DNA of 64,000 bases from Scilla litardierei (Eukaryota; Streptophyta; Magnoliopsida; Asparagales; Asparagaceae): contig CM061141.1 in assembly GCA_030789695.1 (NCBI GenBank), positions 325,423,938-325,487,937 of the forward strand. The letters run 5' to 3'. The notes under the pieces were generated by a model, which was given only the letters and a program-made list of their open reading frames with translations, was not told the origin of the DNA and made no database searches. Within the stretch, counting starts at the first letter, position 1; each line of letters starts with the position of its first letter. The position numbers were made by a program, and so were the translations under genes. Below, one piece after another: positions 10,750 through 21,903 of this stretch.

Positions 10750-11866
10750 GAGTATTTCTACCAGCTAGCATGTTGAAACGACACTTGAGAACAGCTGGAA
10801 TTCAACTTCCAAATTTACTCCAAGACTGTAATGGTCAACAGAAATATCAGAATAGCACTGTAAACATGATTTAGGGGCCTTTGGCCAAAGATGTCCAAGA
10901 TACGTTTCTTCATATTGTTTTTTGAATGGTTACATTAACAAAGTTTTTGGGTTGTACGATGAGCTTTTCCTTCGAGTCTGCTACCTAGTGATAGGTTAAA
11001 ATCTGAGGTGTTAGCATTGTAATTATGCTAGGCAAGGCTTTATCAGGTATGCTTGTTTTTTTTCATACACAACATATAATGAGGTCATTCTTGAATTAAT
11101 GTCAATGGTAGTGTGTTAATTTGTGTTCAAACATTGCATGCCCATATGTTATTTTGTATTCTTATGAAAATTTGAATGTCCCTTAATAGTTGGGTTATTA
11201 TTAGTCATTAGACTTGCAAATTCTTCCATTCTTGTTGAAACTTAAATATTTTCCATGTGGCTTTTCTTTGTTACTGAACGTTTTATTAAGATGCGTGGTA
11301 ATTGGTCATGCATGAACATTTTACTTGTTATATGTACATCACGCAACCCCTTGTGCATATTGATTTTGCAGAACTGGACGGTTAGAGGTGCATATAATCA
11401 AGCATGATACCGAAATGTTGAAATCTCATTTTCTTATTAGAAATATGTTGTAATATGTAGTGTCTAACGATACGCCATGCAGGAGCTGTGGGTTTGATGT
11501 GCTTTCAATCCCCATTGCATGTAGCTCACCTTTTTCAGTCCATTAAACCTTGAGCCATGCACAGGTTGCTTTGCTATGAAAACATACCTTGGTCCCTGCA
11601 ATTTTGCAATCTGGACTCCCTATTGTTGAATTTGATGTCATGGTTCTGAAAATTTAAATAAATCAAACCCACAGCTCCCTCCCGTCGAACTAGTGAATGA
11701 GGTCGCCCGAAAGCGGGGCATAGGAATCACCATTGGGGAGAGGGAGGACAAGAGGTAGAAAACGTCTGAATCGGACGCCCCCTCCCGTCGAACTAGTGAG
11801 GCCGCATCGGGCGGTCGGGCTGATCAAGGAGAGGCCGATGCGGCTCCTCCTCTGAAGACTACAACC
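10750..11866. other. intergenic, small GC-rich repeat near 11675-11802
   Basis: AT-rich to about 11670. Then GC rises abruptly, and the string CTCCCGTCGAACTAGTGA occurs twice, near 11675 and 11783. This GC-rich block supplies the new upstream sequence of the second RING copy. No promoter or domain identified. Confidence 0.45.
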
Positions 11867-11939
11867 ATGGAGAAGCCGGGCAAGGAGTCCGTGAATGATC
11901 GTTGGCCCTACGGGGTTCCTCTGAGGGAGATGGGGAGAG

Positions 11940-12401
11940 ATGCACATCCGAGCTGCGAGACAAATGGGGAGCGGGCTGGCCGGAACTGCGTTGCAGGTTG
12001 TAGATATGGCGATGGTAATCTCAATGGTACTTCTGACCATACTGGCCTTGGTTTCAGGTTACATCACCATAATGCTCGTAATCATAATGGTACTTCAGAT
12101 CATTCTGATCCTACTTAAATTGAGACGAATGAGAGAGATGGGCAAAAGCAGAGATATAGGCTTGTCTCTGGGGGACTTGGAGAAGCTGCCTAGCTACGCC
12201 TATATCATGCACGGCAAGGAAAGCAGCGACTGCACGATCTGCCGGGAGATGTTTCATGATGGCGACAAGTGCAGGCTGATTCCTGAATGTAAGCACTGGT
12301 TTCATGCGGATTGCGTCGACTCTTGGCTAATGAGTGCTGCATTTTGCCCAACCTGTTGGACTAGCGTTAAGAAGTGTGTCGGCAAGGATCAGACTGGGTA
12401 G
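11940..12401 (+). CDS. truncated second copy of the RING-H2 gene
   Basis: The frame gives 153 residues. The first eight come from the new upstream DNA; from the ninth (methionine-9) onward it matches copy 1 with very few changes, including H for R in the loop between the second and third RING cysteines and S for R near the seventh cysteine. All eight metal ligands of the RING-H2 and the GLD-like motif remain. The first hydrophobic repeat and the original start are lost, leaving the second and third hydrophobic stretches. An ATG in better context lies upstream at 11867 (ACAACCATGG), but that frame runs through the repeats in a different phase and stops at 12116-12118 before the RING. Expression is therefore uncertain: it could be a chimeric new gene or a non-functional duplicate. 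Confidence 0.5.
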   Translation: MHIRAARQMGSGLAGTALQVVDMAMVISMVLLTILALVSGYITIMLVIIMVLQIILILLKLRRMREMGKSRDIGLSLGDLEKLPSYAYIMHGKESSDCTICREMFHDGDKCRLIPECKHWFHADCVDSWLMSAAFCPTCWTSVKKCVGKDQTG

Positions 12402-12734
12402 CAAGCGGCGGAGTCGGTAGTCATTGGGTTCTTGAATGATCTTCTTTGGAGAACTTGCTGTTTTACTAGTTTTACTAGTTTTACTAGTTTTACTAGTTTT
12501 TTGTTAATTTCCGCCGTAATTGCTATGCTTCTTCTTGTTTCTTTGTCTCAGCTATAGCGAAGGATGCTTTCATTACTTGAGATTTCAATCTTTTATATTT
12601 TTGTTTAACTGAAAGTGGTGATGTTGGTGTCTGAATTTTTATGAGATGTCATAGCATTGAAGCTAGTTTGTCAAATTGGATTTTTATCTGTGTTTTCAAA
12701 TTATTTATATTTAAAATATTTTTTAACCCTTTAA
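11957..12734 (+). repeat. segmental duplication, copy 2 (778 bp)
   Basis: Partner of 8493-9270. Both ends are sharp: homology starts at GAGACAAATGGGG and stops after AACCCTTTAA. There is no target duplication and no poly-A tail, so it looks like a DNA-level duplication, not a retrocopy. Confidence 0.95.
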
Positions 12735-13316
12735 ATTCGAGATGTACATTGTTAGAATTCACTGGCTCTTAAGGTACTTGGTGATTTGCCCGAGAGAATA
12801 TTTTTTAAACTCAAGCATCATGAACTCCGAATGTTTGATGCCCAGAGAGCATGTGTGAGCGGAGTAGATTGCAGCTTTAGGGAATTGAGACTAGGTGCAC
12901 TGAAGTTGTTTGTTGAATTGCCTGATATGATATGAATGTTAAGTTCATGTGGCCATCCTTTCCTTTTCCTCCTGCGAGAATTTTATTTATGCAGTGTTGT
13001 AATATTGAGTAAAGTAATGTCCTGTAGAGATTGAAATAATCATCTTGCTTGTAAGAACTACAGTAAGAATGTTTCACCGAAATAGTTGAGACTTGGCAAA
13101 ACTACAGTTAGAATGTTTCATGATGTTTAAATGCTACGTTGATTCCCAGGATCAAAATGAGCAGAGGAGTGGACCATGGGCTCTGACTGTGGAAGATATG
13201 ACCCTTCTTTTGTTGCTTAGTTGTCTCCAAAAATCCAAAGGGAAGTCCATAAGCCCGTAGTGATATTGACGAAAGTAATGTCCTGTAGAGATCGAAATCA
13301 AAACAGTAGCACATAA
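12735..13316. other. intergenic, degenerate pre-repeat sequence
   Basis: No gene. Short pieces such as AGTAATGTCCTGTAGAGAT (near 13012 and 13275) and ATCATCTTGCTTGT recur here and lead into the 233-bp tandem array that follows. Confidence 0.5.
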
Positions 13317-14248
13317 ATGGAGAAATCATCTTGCTTGTTTGCCACATAATGCTATGATTATTATGTTGCTAAGATTTGATATTATTGTTACTATGAGTCT
13401 AGGTATCATGTTCTCATTGTATTTAGTTATATAACTTTGAGGTTGATTGTTCTTTGTTGAATGTTAAACACAACTTCATGCACACAAATGCAGAAGATTA
13501 TGCTTTGAAATTTTCTGATGCTTAAGTATTTTCTTTATTATTTTATCAAATGGAGAAATCATCTTGCTTGTTTGCCACATAATGCCATGATTATTATGTT
13601 GCTAAGATTTTATATTATTGTTACCATGAGTCTAGGTATCATGTTCTCATTGTATTTGGTTATATAACTCTGAGGTTGATTGTTCTTTGTTGAATGTTAG
13701 ACACAACTTCATGTACACAAATGTAGAAGATTAGGCTTTGAAATTTTCTGATGCTTAAGCAAATTCTTTATTATTTTATCAAATGGAGAAACCATTTTAC
13801 TTGTATGCCACTGAATGCCATGTATTATGTTGTTTAGATTTGATATTATTGTTACCATGAGTCTAGGTATCATGTTCTCATTGTATTTGGTTATATTACT
13901 CTGAGGTTGATATTATTCTTTGTTGAATGTTAGACACAACTTCATGTACACAAATGTAGAAGATTAGGCTTTGAAATTTTCTGATGCTTAAGCAAATTCT
14001 TTATTATTTTATCAAATGGAGAAACCATCTTACTTGTATGCCACTGAATGCCATGTATTATGTTGTTTAGATTTGATATTATTGTTACCATGAGTCTGGG
14101 TATCATGTTCTTATTGTATTTAGTTATATAACTTTGAGGTTGATTGTTCTTTGTTGAATGTGAAACACAACTTCATGTACACAAATGCAGAAGATTAGGC
14201 TTTGAAATTTTCTGATGCTTAAGCAACTTCTTTATTATTTTATCAATT
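13317..14248. repeat. tandem array, four copies of a 233-bp unit
   Basis: The landmark AGAAATCATC / AGAAACCAT recurs at 13321, 13554, 13787 and 14020, an exact 233-bp period each time. Units share the tracts CATGAGTCTAGGTATCATG and TGAAATTTTCTGATGCTTAA. Units 2-3 are closest to each other. AT-rich, no ORF. Confidence 0.93.
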
Positions 14249-14339
14249 CATCACTATTAATCATTTTGTATTTAATGTTTTTATTGTAGTTTTATTAAGT
14301 TAGGCCCAAAACCCTCTTTAAACCCAATTGGATACTCTT

Positions 14340-14431
14340 AAAGAAGCTTATACGGGCTTTGGGCCGGCCCGGACGCCCACCGGTTTGAATTGGGCATCTA
14401 TTTGGCCCGGCCCGGCCCATTTTCATCCCTA
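14340..14431. mobile_element. possible hAT-like fragment rich in GGCCCGGCCC
   Basis: A short GC-rich patch with GGCCCGG repeats ends in TTTTCATCCCTA. This resembles the terminal design of the complete hAT-like element at 58886-60319 (GGGCCGG repeats next to a CCACCCCTA end). The other end and a target duplication were not found, so it is at best a fragment. Confidence 0.3.
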
Positions 14432-15500
14432 CAAAGCTTTGGTCCCCATGGCATCATTCCTCTCATGGATGTCTCAGCGGGCAAAAATTAATTCGGGAGT
14501 ACTCATTAATGCCTCATTTCCCATACATATCAAATCTTTCTGGTGACCAAGTCTTTGTGTAGAGCACCAAGAAAAACAGCCGCCTAAATGAAGCCCAAGG
14601 CTTTGCCTTGCAAGAACACATATAACTTGTTTGGATAGCCAAATTCACATGCACAACACCTTCGAGGGGGCCTGCAGGTCATGCTGTTTCATACAAAGCT
14701 TTGGATATTTTCACGAATGCATCATTTCTCATAATATTAATGCTTTGTGGTGACCAAGTCAAACTGTAGATAGCACCAACACAAGTGGTAGCCTAAAAGA
14801 GGGATTTGATTATTTATTTGTGCATGCAAATTCAAATGCAAAACCCATGAGAGGTGGCCAGGTTGTGAGTAGGGCCTACCTATTAAGCTACATCTCCGGT
14901 TCACACGCTGGCTGAAAATAACAAGGCCATCCAAGTTTCCAACCCTTAATAACTCACTATTGATGGAGTATACCATTTCATAATTATGGAGAAGATTGTC
15001 TGATTACTTAATTCATTTCACATTGATTGTAGCATTTACAAAACTTCATTCTTTCATTCCTTCATTTTTATTCTTTCATTTCTTCATTCTTTCATTTCAG
15101 GCTCGGTCAAATCCTCCTCCAACCCCATCCCTCTGCCACTGGAGAAAGAGAAGATGAAGATGAAAACTACGAGGAGGATGGGAGGCATAAGTGAGAATGG
15201 GGGCATGTGATATATTTCTCTTGGATATTCATTTTTCATCCAACATCCTAGATTTGAGTTTACTTACTCCAGTTGATTTTTTCTTATAAAGATTTTGATT
15301 GGTTTGGGTTCATTAACTAATTTATTTGAAACTTATTTCATCTTCTTCAAGCTCCATCTCCTCCGTTAATTTGCTGCCAATTCTAAACCCCTAGTCACCT
15401 TCTACAGACAGTGGTCTGCCTACCCAACCTAAACCACAAACTCCAACCATTCCAGTTCCTTCAACCCTCCAACCCAAATATGCCAGTTTAGTGATAGGAC
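14432..15500. other. non-coding, imperfect direct repeat near 14430-14870
   Basis: The tract TACAAAGCTTTGG with a following ATGCATCATTTC / GGTGACCAAGTC block occurs twice (near 14429 and 14692), diverged. A TTCATTCTTTCATT-type pyrimidine run lies at about 15045-15100. No gene found. Confidence 0.45.
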
Positions 15501-16709
15501 TCGGATTGGCAGAATGAGGTGCTATCGGTCTTGTTATCTCATCTGTCTGTGTTGGTCGTGTGCTGTTTCTGGGTGTTTTCTCACCATGGTTGAATGTATA
15601 ATGGTCCGAAGGTCTTCACAAGCTCAGAAGATGAGGATGACCTTCATGATCGGTCGGCTGAATAAGCACAGGTATGCGGATGCTCGGAACTGAGTGATGG
15701 GTAACGGAAGGAAGCTTCGGCCGAACGGTGTCTCCTGCAATCTGCAAAACGAGAAGCTCGTCAGGTGGTCGGATCTGGGTTCAGACCAAATCCCATCCGA
15801 TGCTTAAGTCAGATCTTGACAAAAGAGTGCTTGGTGGAATCGATTCCTGGGAGGCCGTGCACGTGTTCTCGTGCCGAGATATAGAGGAAGAAATATGAGG
15901 TGGAAGCAGATGTAGGGAATATGTATACTTGGTGTCAGATATCCAAGATTCGTCCTTTCGTATATCCGTTGTTGGGTTATTTATAGGGGAGCGTCATGTC
16001 AATGCCTCCTCCTGATATGCCCTCGTGTTTATGGCGTTCAAGACCCCTACCGCTGCGTCTGTCCGCATTGATGGTGGGTTAAATGATAGTCAATGCAGGC
16101 TCGGTTCATGGAGCGGTTTTGTTAATCGTGAAGAGCCGGTGGACCATTGGGCTTTCGTCCTGGGCTTAGATGCCTCGACCCGCACGAGAGGCTCTAGGAT
16201 TAGGGCCCAGGACGTGATGGGCCGAGCAGTCGACTTTTTTCTCACCAGCCTGGTCGAGGGTTGTATCAATGACCCCCATCGCCCGAGCCAGTTCATCTTA
16301 GTAGTCTGGGTCGGTGGATGTGATACGTGGGGATTTGACTAGCGTGGCAGTCAAGGAGATGTATTTAATGCACGTCGTCCGGGCCCCGTACCTTATGGTG
16401 TGGGGCAAAAAACGGTACAGAATGTGGAGAGTTGGTGTTGCCAGTTGTTAACGCGTGTTCCCTTTGGAGGACCTGGATTCGACGCTGCTACCCATATAAG
16501 ATAATGGATCGAGGGAAGAGATCCCTTCACGTCCAGTTAGTTTCACGTCCGCCTCGCTCTGTCTTTGGAGAATCCACTGCCCATTTTCTTTCGGTGCTTA
16601 ACCTTCTCCGCCTTTGCAAGGTAATTCTACACCCTTGTTAGCGCTCTCATTCCGATAGATGGATAATATGTTGAGGATCGGGGGTATGCTTGAACATTAA
16701 GTTCTTAGT
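15501..16709 (+). mobile_element. 5' region of a decayed non-autonomous LTR-type element
   Basis: GC content rises compared with the flanks, and TATA-like boxes precede the transposon ORF (TTATTTATAGG near 15978 and CCATATAAG near 16491). It probably corresponds to an LTR or leader of the element whose ORF starts near 16710. I could not find a matching second LTR in the window, so the left boundary is approximate. Confidence 0.4.
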
Positions 16710-18861
16710 GTGACGTCGGAAGTCCTCCCGCCTTCCAAGCTTGGCAAAGCTCATGTGAAGGGAAAATGCTTGCTTGCCGATTCCTTAATTCAACTAAGGG
16801 GCCCATTCGGGGATGAAGGGTCCTCAATTCCCTTGGAGGTCGGGGATGCGGCCTCACTTGTTCCTTATTTTGTGGTCGAGAAGATCAGAGCTGAGTATCT
16901 CTTCTATCTGTATAGGGTTTGGATTCCCTTTTATGATGAACAGATTTGCTTACCCGAGAGCCGTGAAGTTGGAGTGTACACAGGGATGTTCCGGCTCGGG
17001 CTTTGCTTTCCCCTTCATCCTTTTGTTCTCGAAGTTTTGGGCGTCCTGCAGCTCTCTCTGTTAACTAACACCCCACTTGATCCCCTTTTTGTTGGCTTCA
17101 TCATGCACTGCTAGTTGCACGGGGCAGTTCCGTCCTTACCGCTCTTCTTTTACTTTTTTCGAGTGAGGCTCGCTTCTTCGGGGATGTGGATTCATATTTC
17201 TACTAGGAGTGGTAAGGGCCTCCTGTTCGGGCTTCCTCATAGAGTTGACGACTGGAGGAACCAATTTTTTTTCGTCAACTTTCCCAGGGATGTTGTAATT
17301 CTGGCCTGTTGGGGTTACCCCGGCATTGTGGATGTGGAGTTAACAGTTTTCGAGGTCGATTCCAGGGTTTCTGACCTTCTGTTGGTATTGACCGTAGAAG
17401 AGATGTCGATCCGGACCCTGCTGGATGATTTTCAGCTTAAGAGTACTCTTTGGTCTCCAGGTAAAGGCGGTCTTTTGGTTTCACTCTTCTTAGTTCACCC
17501 TGATTTTTCCCTTTCTGTAGGGATGGCCATTCATGAGTTCAATGAGCCTTTTGACATTGCCCAGCTTATTTGTCGTGGCTTTACGAGGGCCAGGGGTGGC
17601 CCATCTGGTCAGTCGTCTCGTCGCTCGATGGACGAGGCAGGGCATGTAAATGAACCACCGGTCGGAACGTTGAGATCGGCTGGCGCACCCCCGGCATCCG
17701 TTCCGGTCGTCGAGAGCTCTTCTTTGGCCATGTGAGAGTCGGTTAGTGCTCTTGAGGGTTCAGGTCTCGTCGAAGGGGATCTGGCTGGCCCCAAAGGGGA
17801 CCCAGCCGAAGTAGCAGAGGGCAAGCGGAAGAGGAAATAACGCTCTCCCACGACGGGTCCCGAGATTCCTGAGAAAAGGAGGGAGGGCGAGGCGGATCCT
17901 GTGGTCTTGGTCTCGTTGGCAAAATCTGTGGGCGGTTCTCGGACACGGGGATGGGTTTTCTTGGTCAGCCAGATTGAGCTTACCCCCTCTGAGCTGAACC
18001 AGGCTCGGATACTATCGTTGTTTAGGTCTGTTCCGACTGATCAGGATCATTGTGGGGGACGATCACGTTCGTCCAGTCCATGAAATGTGATCTGGCGAAT
18101 CGTTCTTCGTGGATTGCGGGGTGGCGATTCGCTTAGCGTAGAATTCTGCCATCCTAAGGGATCGTTCCTTCTTGGAAAAGGTCGACCCCCAAGGTTTGGC
18201 TGACTGCATGGTATGGCGAAGCCAGCAAGTTGGTTTCACCCCATCTTTTCATTTTTCCTCCACCCTCAAGTGTCTCTGACTCTTGTTTCGCAGATGTCTT
18301 CGATCACCATCGAGCAGCGGCGGCGTTTGGCGAAAATGGCTGAGGCCGAAGCAGCCCTCGACCGAGAGCGTCGGAGGGCAGAGGCGACTGAAAAAGCCGC
18401 TGAGGAGGCTCGTGTTAATTTGCTCTGTACGCTTCTCAAGGTCGCCAAACTTTCATCGGAGGTCAGAGATTAAGGGGGCATTATCGGCCGTCGATGCCTC
18501 TCGATTGGTGGCTGAAGACAGCATCCAAATCATGTCTTCATTAAAGGAGGCTGAGGAGGCACTGGCACTCGAGCTGGAGAGGTGTAATAAAGAGAAAGCC
18601 GAGCTCCGATCTCAGATTGTCAGCTTGAAGGCGGTCGATCCCAAGCGAGTTATCGCCGAGGTCGTAAATGGTTATAAGGAGATTGTCGCCCCACAGATCG
18701 CGAATTTGTTCCGGGAGGGGTTGTAAAGGTGCGAAGATCAGATCATGCAAAGACTTCCTGCTTCCTTGGTCGATTTTGATGAGCCCACAGAGACAAGGGG
18801 CGTGGACGAGGCTGAACAGGCAGGGGAGGCACCAGCCGAGGCTTTCGCTCCAGAAGTGTAG
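16710..18861 (+). pseudogene. broken plant gypsy-type transposon protein (Transposase_28-like)
   Basis: The frame from 16710 shows a plant transposon domain (YRVWIPFYDEQICLPESREV, then LGLCFPLHPFVLEVL) of the kind called putative gypsy-type transposon, PF04195. It continues in the same frame after an in-frame TAG at 17112-17114 (PSLPLFFYFFRV, then GKGLLFGLPHRVDDWRNQFF). Further in-frame stops lie at 17733 (TGA) and 17838 (TAA). After a possible intron (acceptor GTTTCGCAG before 18294) comes an E/A/R-rich coiled coil. Its frame shifts by one near 18470, is cut by TAA at 18724, and continues in protein-like sequence to TAG 18859-18861. Such proteins are found in non-autonomous plant LTR elements and their role is unknown. 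This copy cannot make a full protein. Confidence 0.75.
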
Positions 18862-19069
18862 ACCGTTTTCGCTTCTAAAAGAAAAAATTTATTCTGAATG
18901 TAATCTTTCCTCTTGTTGAATGGATGTGCATGTTTCTTCTTCTATTTTTGGTGTTGTTTGAAATCACGTCCCGTTGTATTGGGATCCCCTTTTGGAACCC
19001 CTTTTCGCGGCTCGAGCTGTCCTCGGATAGTCGGAAGTTCGAGTGGAGGGAAGTATTCTTCATGCGGGC
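18862..19069 (+). other. linker between broken ORF and minisatellite
   Basis: AT-rich then GC-richer sequence within the same decayed element. No feature recognised. Confidence 0.4.
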
Positions 19070-19840
19070 GCCGGTTGATCAGATGGTTGGCCTGCTGGGG
19101 AAGTGACCCCTAGCATTACGCCAGACCAACTTTATTGTCAACCTGATGGGGGAGTGACCCCGGCCTTATGGCAGACCAAGTTTACGCTCGGCCAGCTGGA
19201 GGAGTAGCCCCAGCCTTACGGCTGATCAGGTGGTCGACCTGCTGGGGGAGTGGCCCCTAGCATTACGGTAGACCAAGTTTATTGTTATCCTGCTGGGGGA
19301 GTGGCCCCAACCTTACGGCTGATCGGATGGTCGGCCGGCTAGGGGAGTGACCCCCAGCCTTACGGCTGATCGGATGGTTAGCCTATTGGGGGAGTGGCCA
19401 CAACCTTACGACCGTTCAAGTTTATTGTCAGCCTGCTGGGGGAGTGCTCATAGCCTTACGGCAGACCGTGTTTGTAGTCAGCCGGCTGGGAGAGTAACCC
19501 TAGCCTTACGGCTGATCGGTCTGATAGGGGAGTGGCACCCAGGCTTACGGCAGACCAAGTTCCTTGTCAGCCTACTGGAGGAGTGGCCTCCAGCCTTACA
19601 CCTGATCAGATGGTCGGCCTGCTGGGGTAGTGTCCCCGAGCCTTGAGGCCGACCAAGTTATTGTCAGCCTGCTAGGAGAGTGGCCCCCCGCCTTACTGCT
19701 GATCGGGTGGTCGGCATGCTGGGAAGTGGCCACAGCCTTACGGCAAACCAAGTTTATTGTCAGCCTATTTGGCGAGTGGCCCCCCCAGCCTTATGGCTGA
19801 TCAGATGGTAGGCCTGCTGGGGGAGTAGCCCCCAGCCTTA
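19070..19840 (+). repeat. minisatellite of roughly 50-bp units in alternating pairs
   Basis: About fifteen degenerate copies of a unit with core CTGCTGGGGGAGTGGCCCC followed by AGCCTTACGG. Cores occur near 19092, 19142, 19192, 19240, 19290 and 19340. Two unit types tend to alternate, one ending CAGACCAAGTTTATTGTCAG and one ending GCTGATCAGATGGTCGGC, giving a higher-order period of about 100 bp. It lies where 3' tandem repeats are often seen in such non-autonomous elements. Confidence 0.85.
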
Positions 19841-20121
19841 AGAAAGTTGAAGATGATGATGACAATAAAGAAGGCATAATATGTGACTGAAATCGACGAT
19901 GAACGTAGGAAGGGGCTACATCAATGAGGTCAGAAGGACTTGATGAAGACGATTGAAGTATTTTGAGATCAAATTTACTAGCCTGAGATAGGTTTAGCTT
20001 GCTAACGAGAAGTCAACCTTCTTGATGAGAAGTCTTGAAACCCCTCATTCCCCGTTTGTTCTTTCCCCATTTTCCCAATTCTACCATTTCCCCCCTTGGT
20101 TCTAAATCACCAAGTGCCCAG
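19841..20121. other. flank of the Sirevirus insertion, no gene seen
   Basis: Possibly the tail of the decayed element. The Copia element begins at 20127, after the target duplication at 20122-20126. Confidence 0.4.
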
Positions 20122-20126
20122 TAAAC

Positions 20127-21876
20127 TGTTGAATATTGAACTCCCCGGATTTGGTTTTGATGATGAGCAAACATAAATAATTCATGAACTAACAATTTGT
20201 GAGCGCAGTATTGGAGATCGTCGCCAAATTCACGAGAACAATCAAAGCGACATCTCAACACTTCTCAAAGCTCATATTCATGCCTAAAGCTTCGTTGAAG
20301 CTCTTACGCTGTTTTGGAAGTTATGAAGATTTAATCGAAGCTCTCGAAGACCGTTCTTTAAGGTTTTATTTATAGTCTTTTAGCTTCGATTGATAGAATG
20401 TTAAGCCTTGAGTTTATCTTACGTTTCTATCTTCATAACGCTCATATCGTAGCTCTAGGATCTTAGTTCAAGTTCATTCTAACTTCCTCGAAGCGTCGCG
20501 CTTCGATTCGGACTTGATTATGCATGTTAGTTGGTACAAGAAGAAGTACTGACCGACTAGATGGTGATCTAGTCGGTCGGCAACTCTTCTTGGACCGACT
20601 AGTTTGATTCCTTAATTTCTTGGACTTTACTGTTTACAGTTAGTCGGTCTACGTTGACTCACCGACCGACTAGTTTGTGAACTAGTCGGTCAGTGATGCT
20701 TCTTTGACCGACTAGTTGTGACTTACTGTTCATACAAAAATTCTCCTAAGCTATTGTTTATCGTTAGTCGGTCTAAGAACGTTTGGTGACCGAGTAGTTG
20801 ACAATCTAGTCGGTCAACTTTTGTTCTTGGACCGACTAAGTCACTTTGTACTCAGACTATTTCTTTTTGCTCTTAGTCGGTCTACGTTCACTGACTGACC
20901 GACTAGTTGTGAAACTAGTCAGTCAGAAAGTCTTCTTGGACCGACTAGATTTCTAGGTCTGAATTTCTATCTCTTCTCAGCTCTTGAGTTAGTCGGTCCA
21001 CGTTGTTTGACTGACCGACTAGTTGATGAACTAGTCGGTCAGTGGTTGTTCTTTGACCGACTAATTCTCCCAGATTTCTATCCGTTGGGAAGTGACCTAA
21101 CTTGTTTTTATGGGACCCTATAAATTCGAACCTAGGTCATTTCTATCTAGGTTAGAGCTTCCATTCAGAGATTCATAGAGATCAAAAGAGATAGCCATTC
21201 TCACTCTCTTCCAAAGCTCTCTTCCTCACAAGAAACCCATTCTCTCACTATTCTAGATCTAGAATCCATTTTGAGAGAAGCTTGTTCTTGGTGAGCTCTT
21301 CAAGCTATAGCTTGATCCAAGTCTCCAAATCATTCCTAGGCACCTATTGCTGGTCATTTCCTTGGTGCTAGGACTTGGTGACTTCATCTTCCTCAAATCC
21401 TTCATTTCACCTATTGGGTAAGAAAAACTCAAGGTATAGGATTTTGTGGTAAGATTGTTTATTTCATTTAAACTCTTTTATATTGCTAATTGGTTCTCTC
21501 GGTTGTGAGAGAAGGTTGTGATCCCGGGTTGTGGGATTCACATTTGCCATTGCATGTATGATTTGATCTTGTGAAGGTTTTTCACAAGATATTCATAGTG
21601 AAAATCTTGGGTTAGGGTTTATAACCTAAGTATCCGGAGGGGATCCGGGTGGTTGGGACGTAGGATCACCGGGAACAAGTCGGGGAGACTTGGGTGGATC
21701 CGAACCCATTAACATCTCTTGTTTGCATTGTTAATTTTGTTGTTGTCACTCAATTTAAGCTTCCGCAAATTGATTTGGTAGTTGTTTGCAATTTAATTTG
21801 GAATTATACTCCTTATTATTTTAAAGTACTATTCACCCCCCTCTAGTACTTGTGCAGTAGCTTGTAGGGCATTACA
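20127..21876 (+). repeat. 5' LTR of the Sirevirus element (1750 bp)
   Basis: Starts TGTTGAATATT and ends GGGCATTACA. A palindrome array occupies 20551-21062. A TATA box (CCCTATAAATTC, near 21116-21127) lies just after it, placing the transcription start a few tens of bases downstream. Its partner is 30840-32590. Confidence 0.95.
20551..21062. promoter_or_regulatory. array of five palindromes with DRE/CRT cores in the LTR promoter
   Basis: Five units of about 110-120 bp, each with a near-perfect GACCGACTAG...CTAGTCGGTC palindrome (loops 8-12 bases) framed by outer TTAGTCGGTC and GACCGACTA copies. I count 18 ACCGAC/GTCGGT cores. ACCGAC is the core of the plant DRE/CRT element bound by DREB/CBF factors (established knowledge). 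That it is active here is inference. It sits directly upstream of the TATA box. Confidence 0.8.
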
Positions 21877-21878
21877 TT

Positions 21879-21890
21879 TGGTATCAGAGC
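21879..21890 (+). other. primer binding site, initiator-Met tRNA
   Basis: TGGTATCAGAGC begins two bases after the LTR end, the standard plant Copia site complementary to the 3' end of initiator methionine tRNA. Confidence 0.93.
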
Positions 21891-21903
21891 CAGATACTTA
21901 GCT

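Noticed and set aside
19070..19840. GC-rich roughly 50-bp repeats as a CRISPR or coding repeat protein
   Set aside because: Units are degenerate in the spacer and core alike and frames do not stay open through the array, so it is a minisatellite.
20551..21062. Regularly spaced palindromes looking like a CRISPR array
   Set aside because: The units lie inside LTRs with TG..CA ends and TATA boxes, recur in every LTR copy, and the spacers are also repeated. This is a eukaryotic nuclear window.
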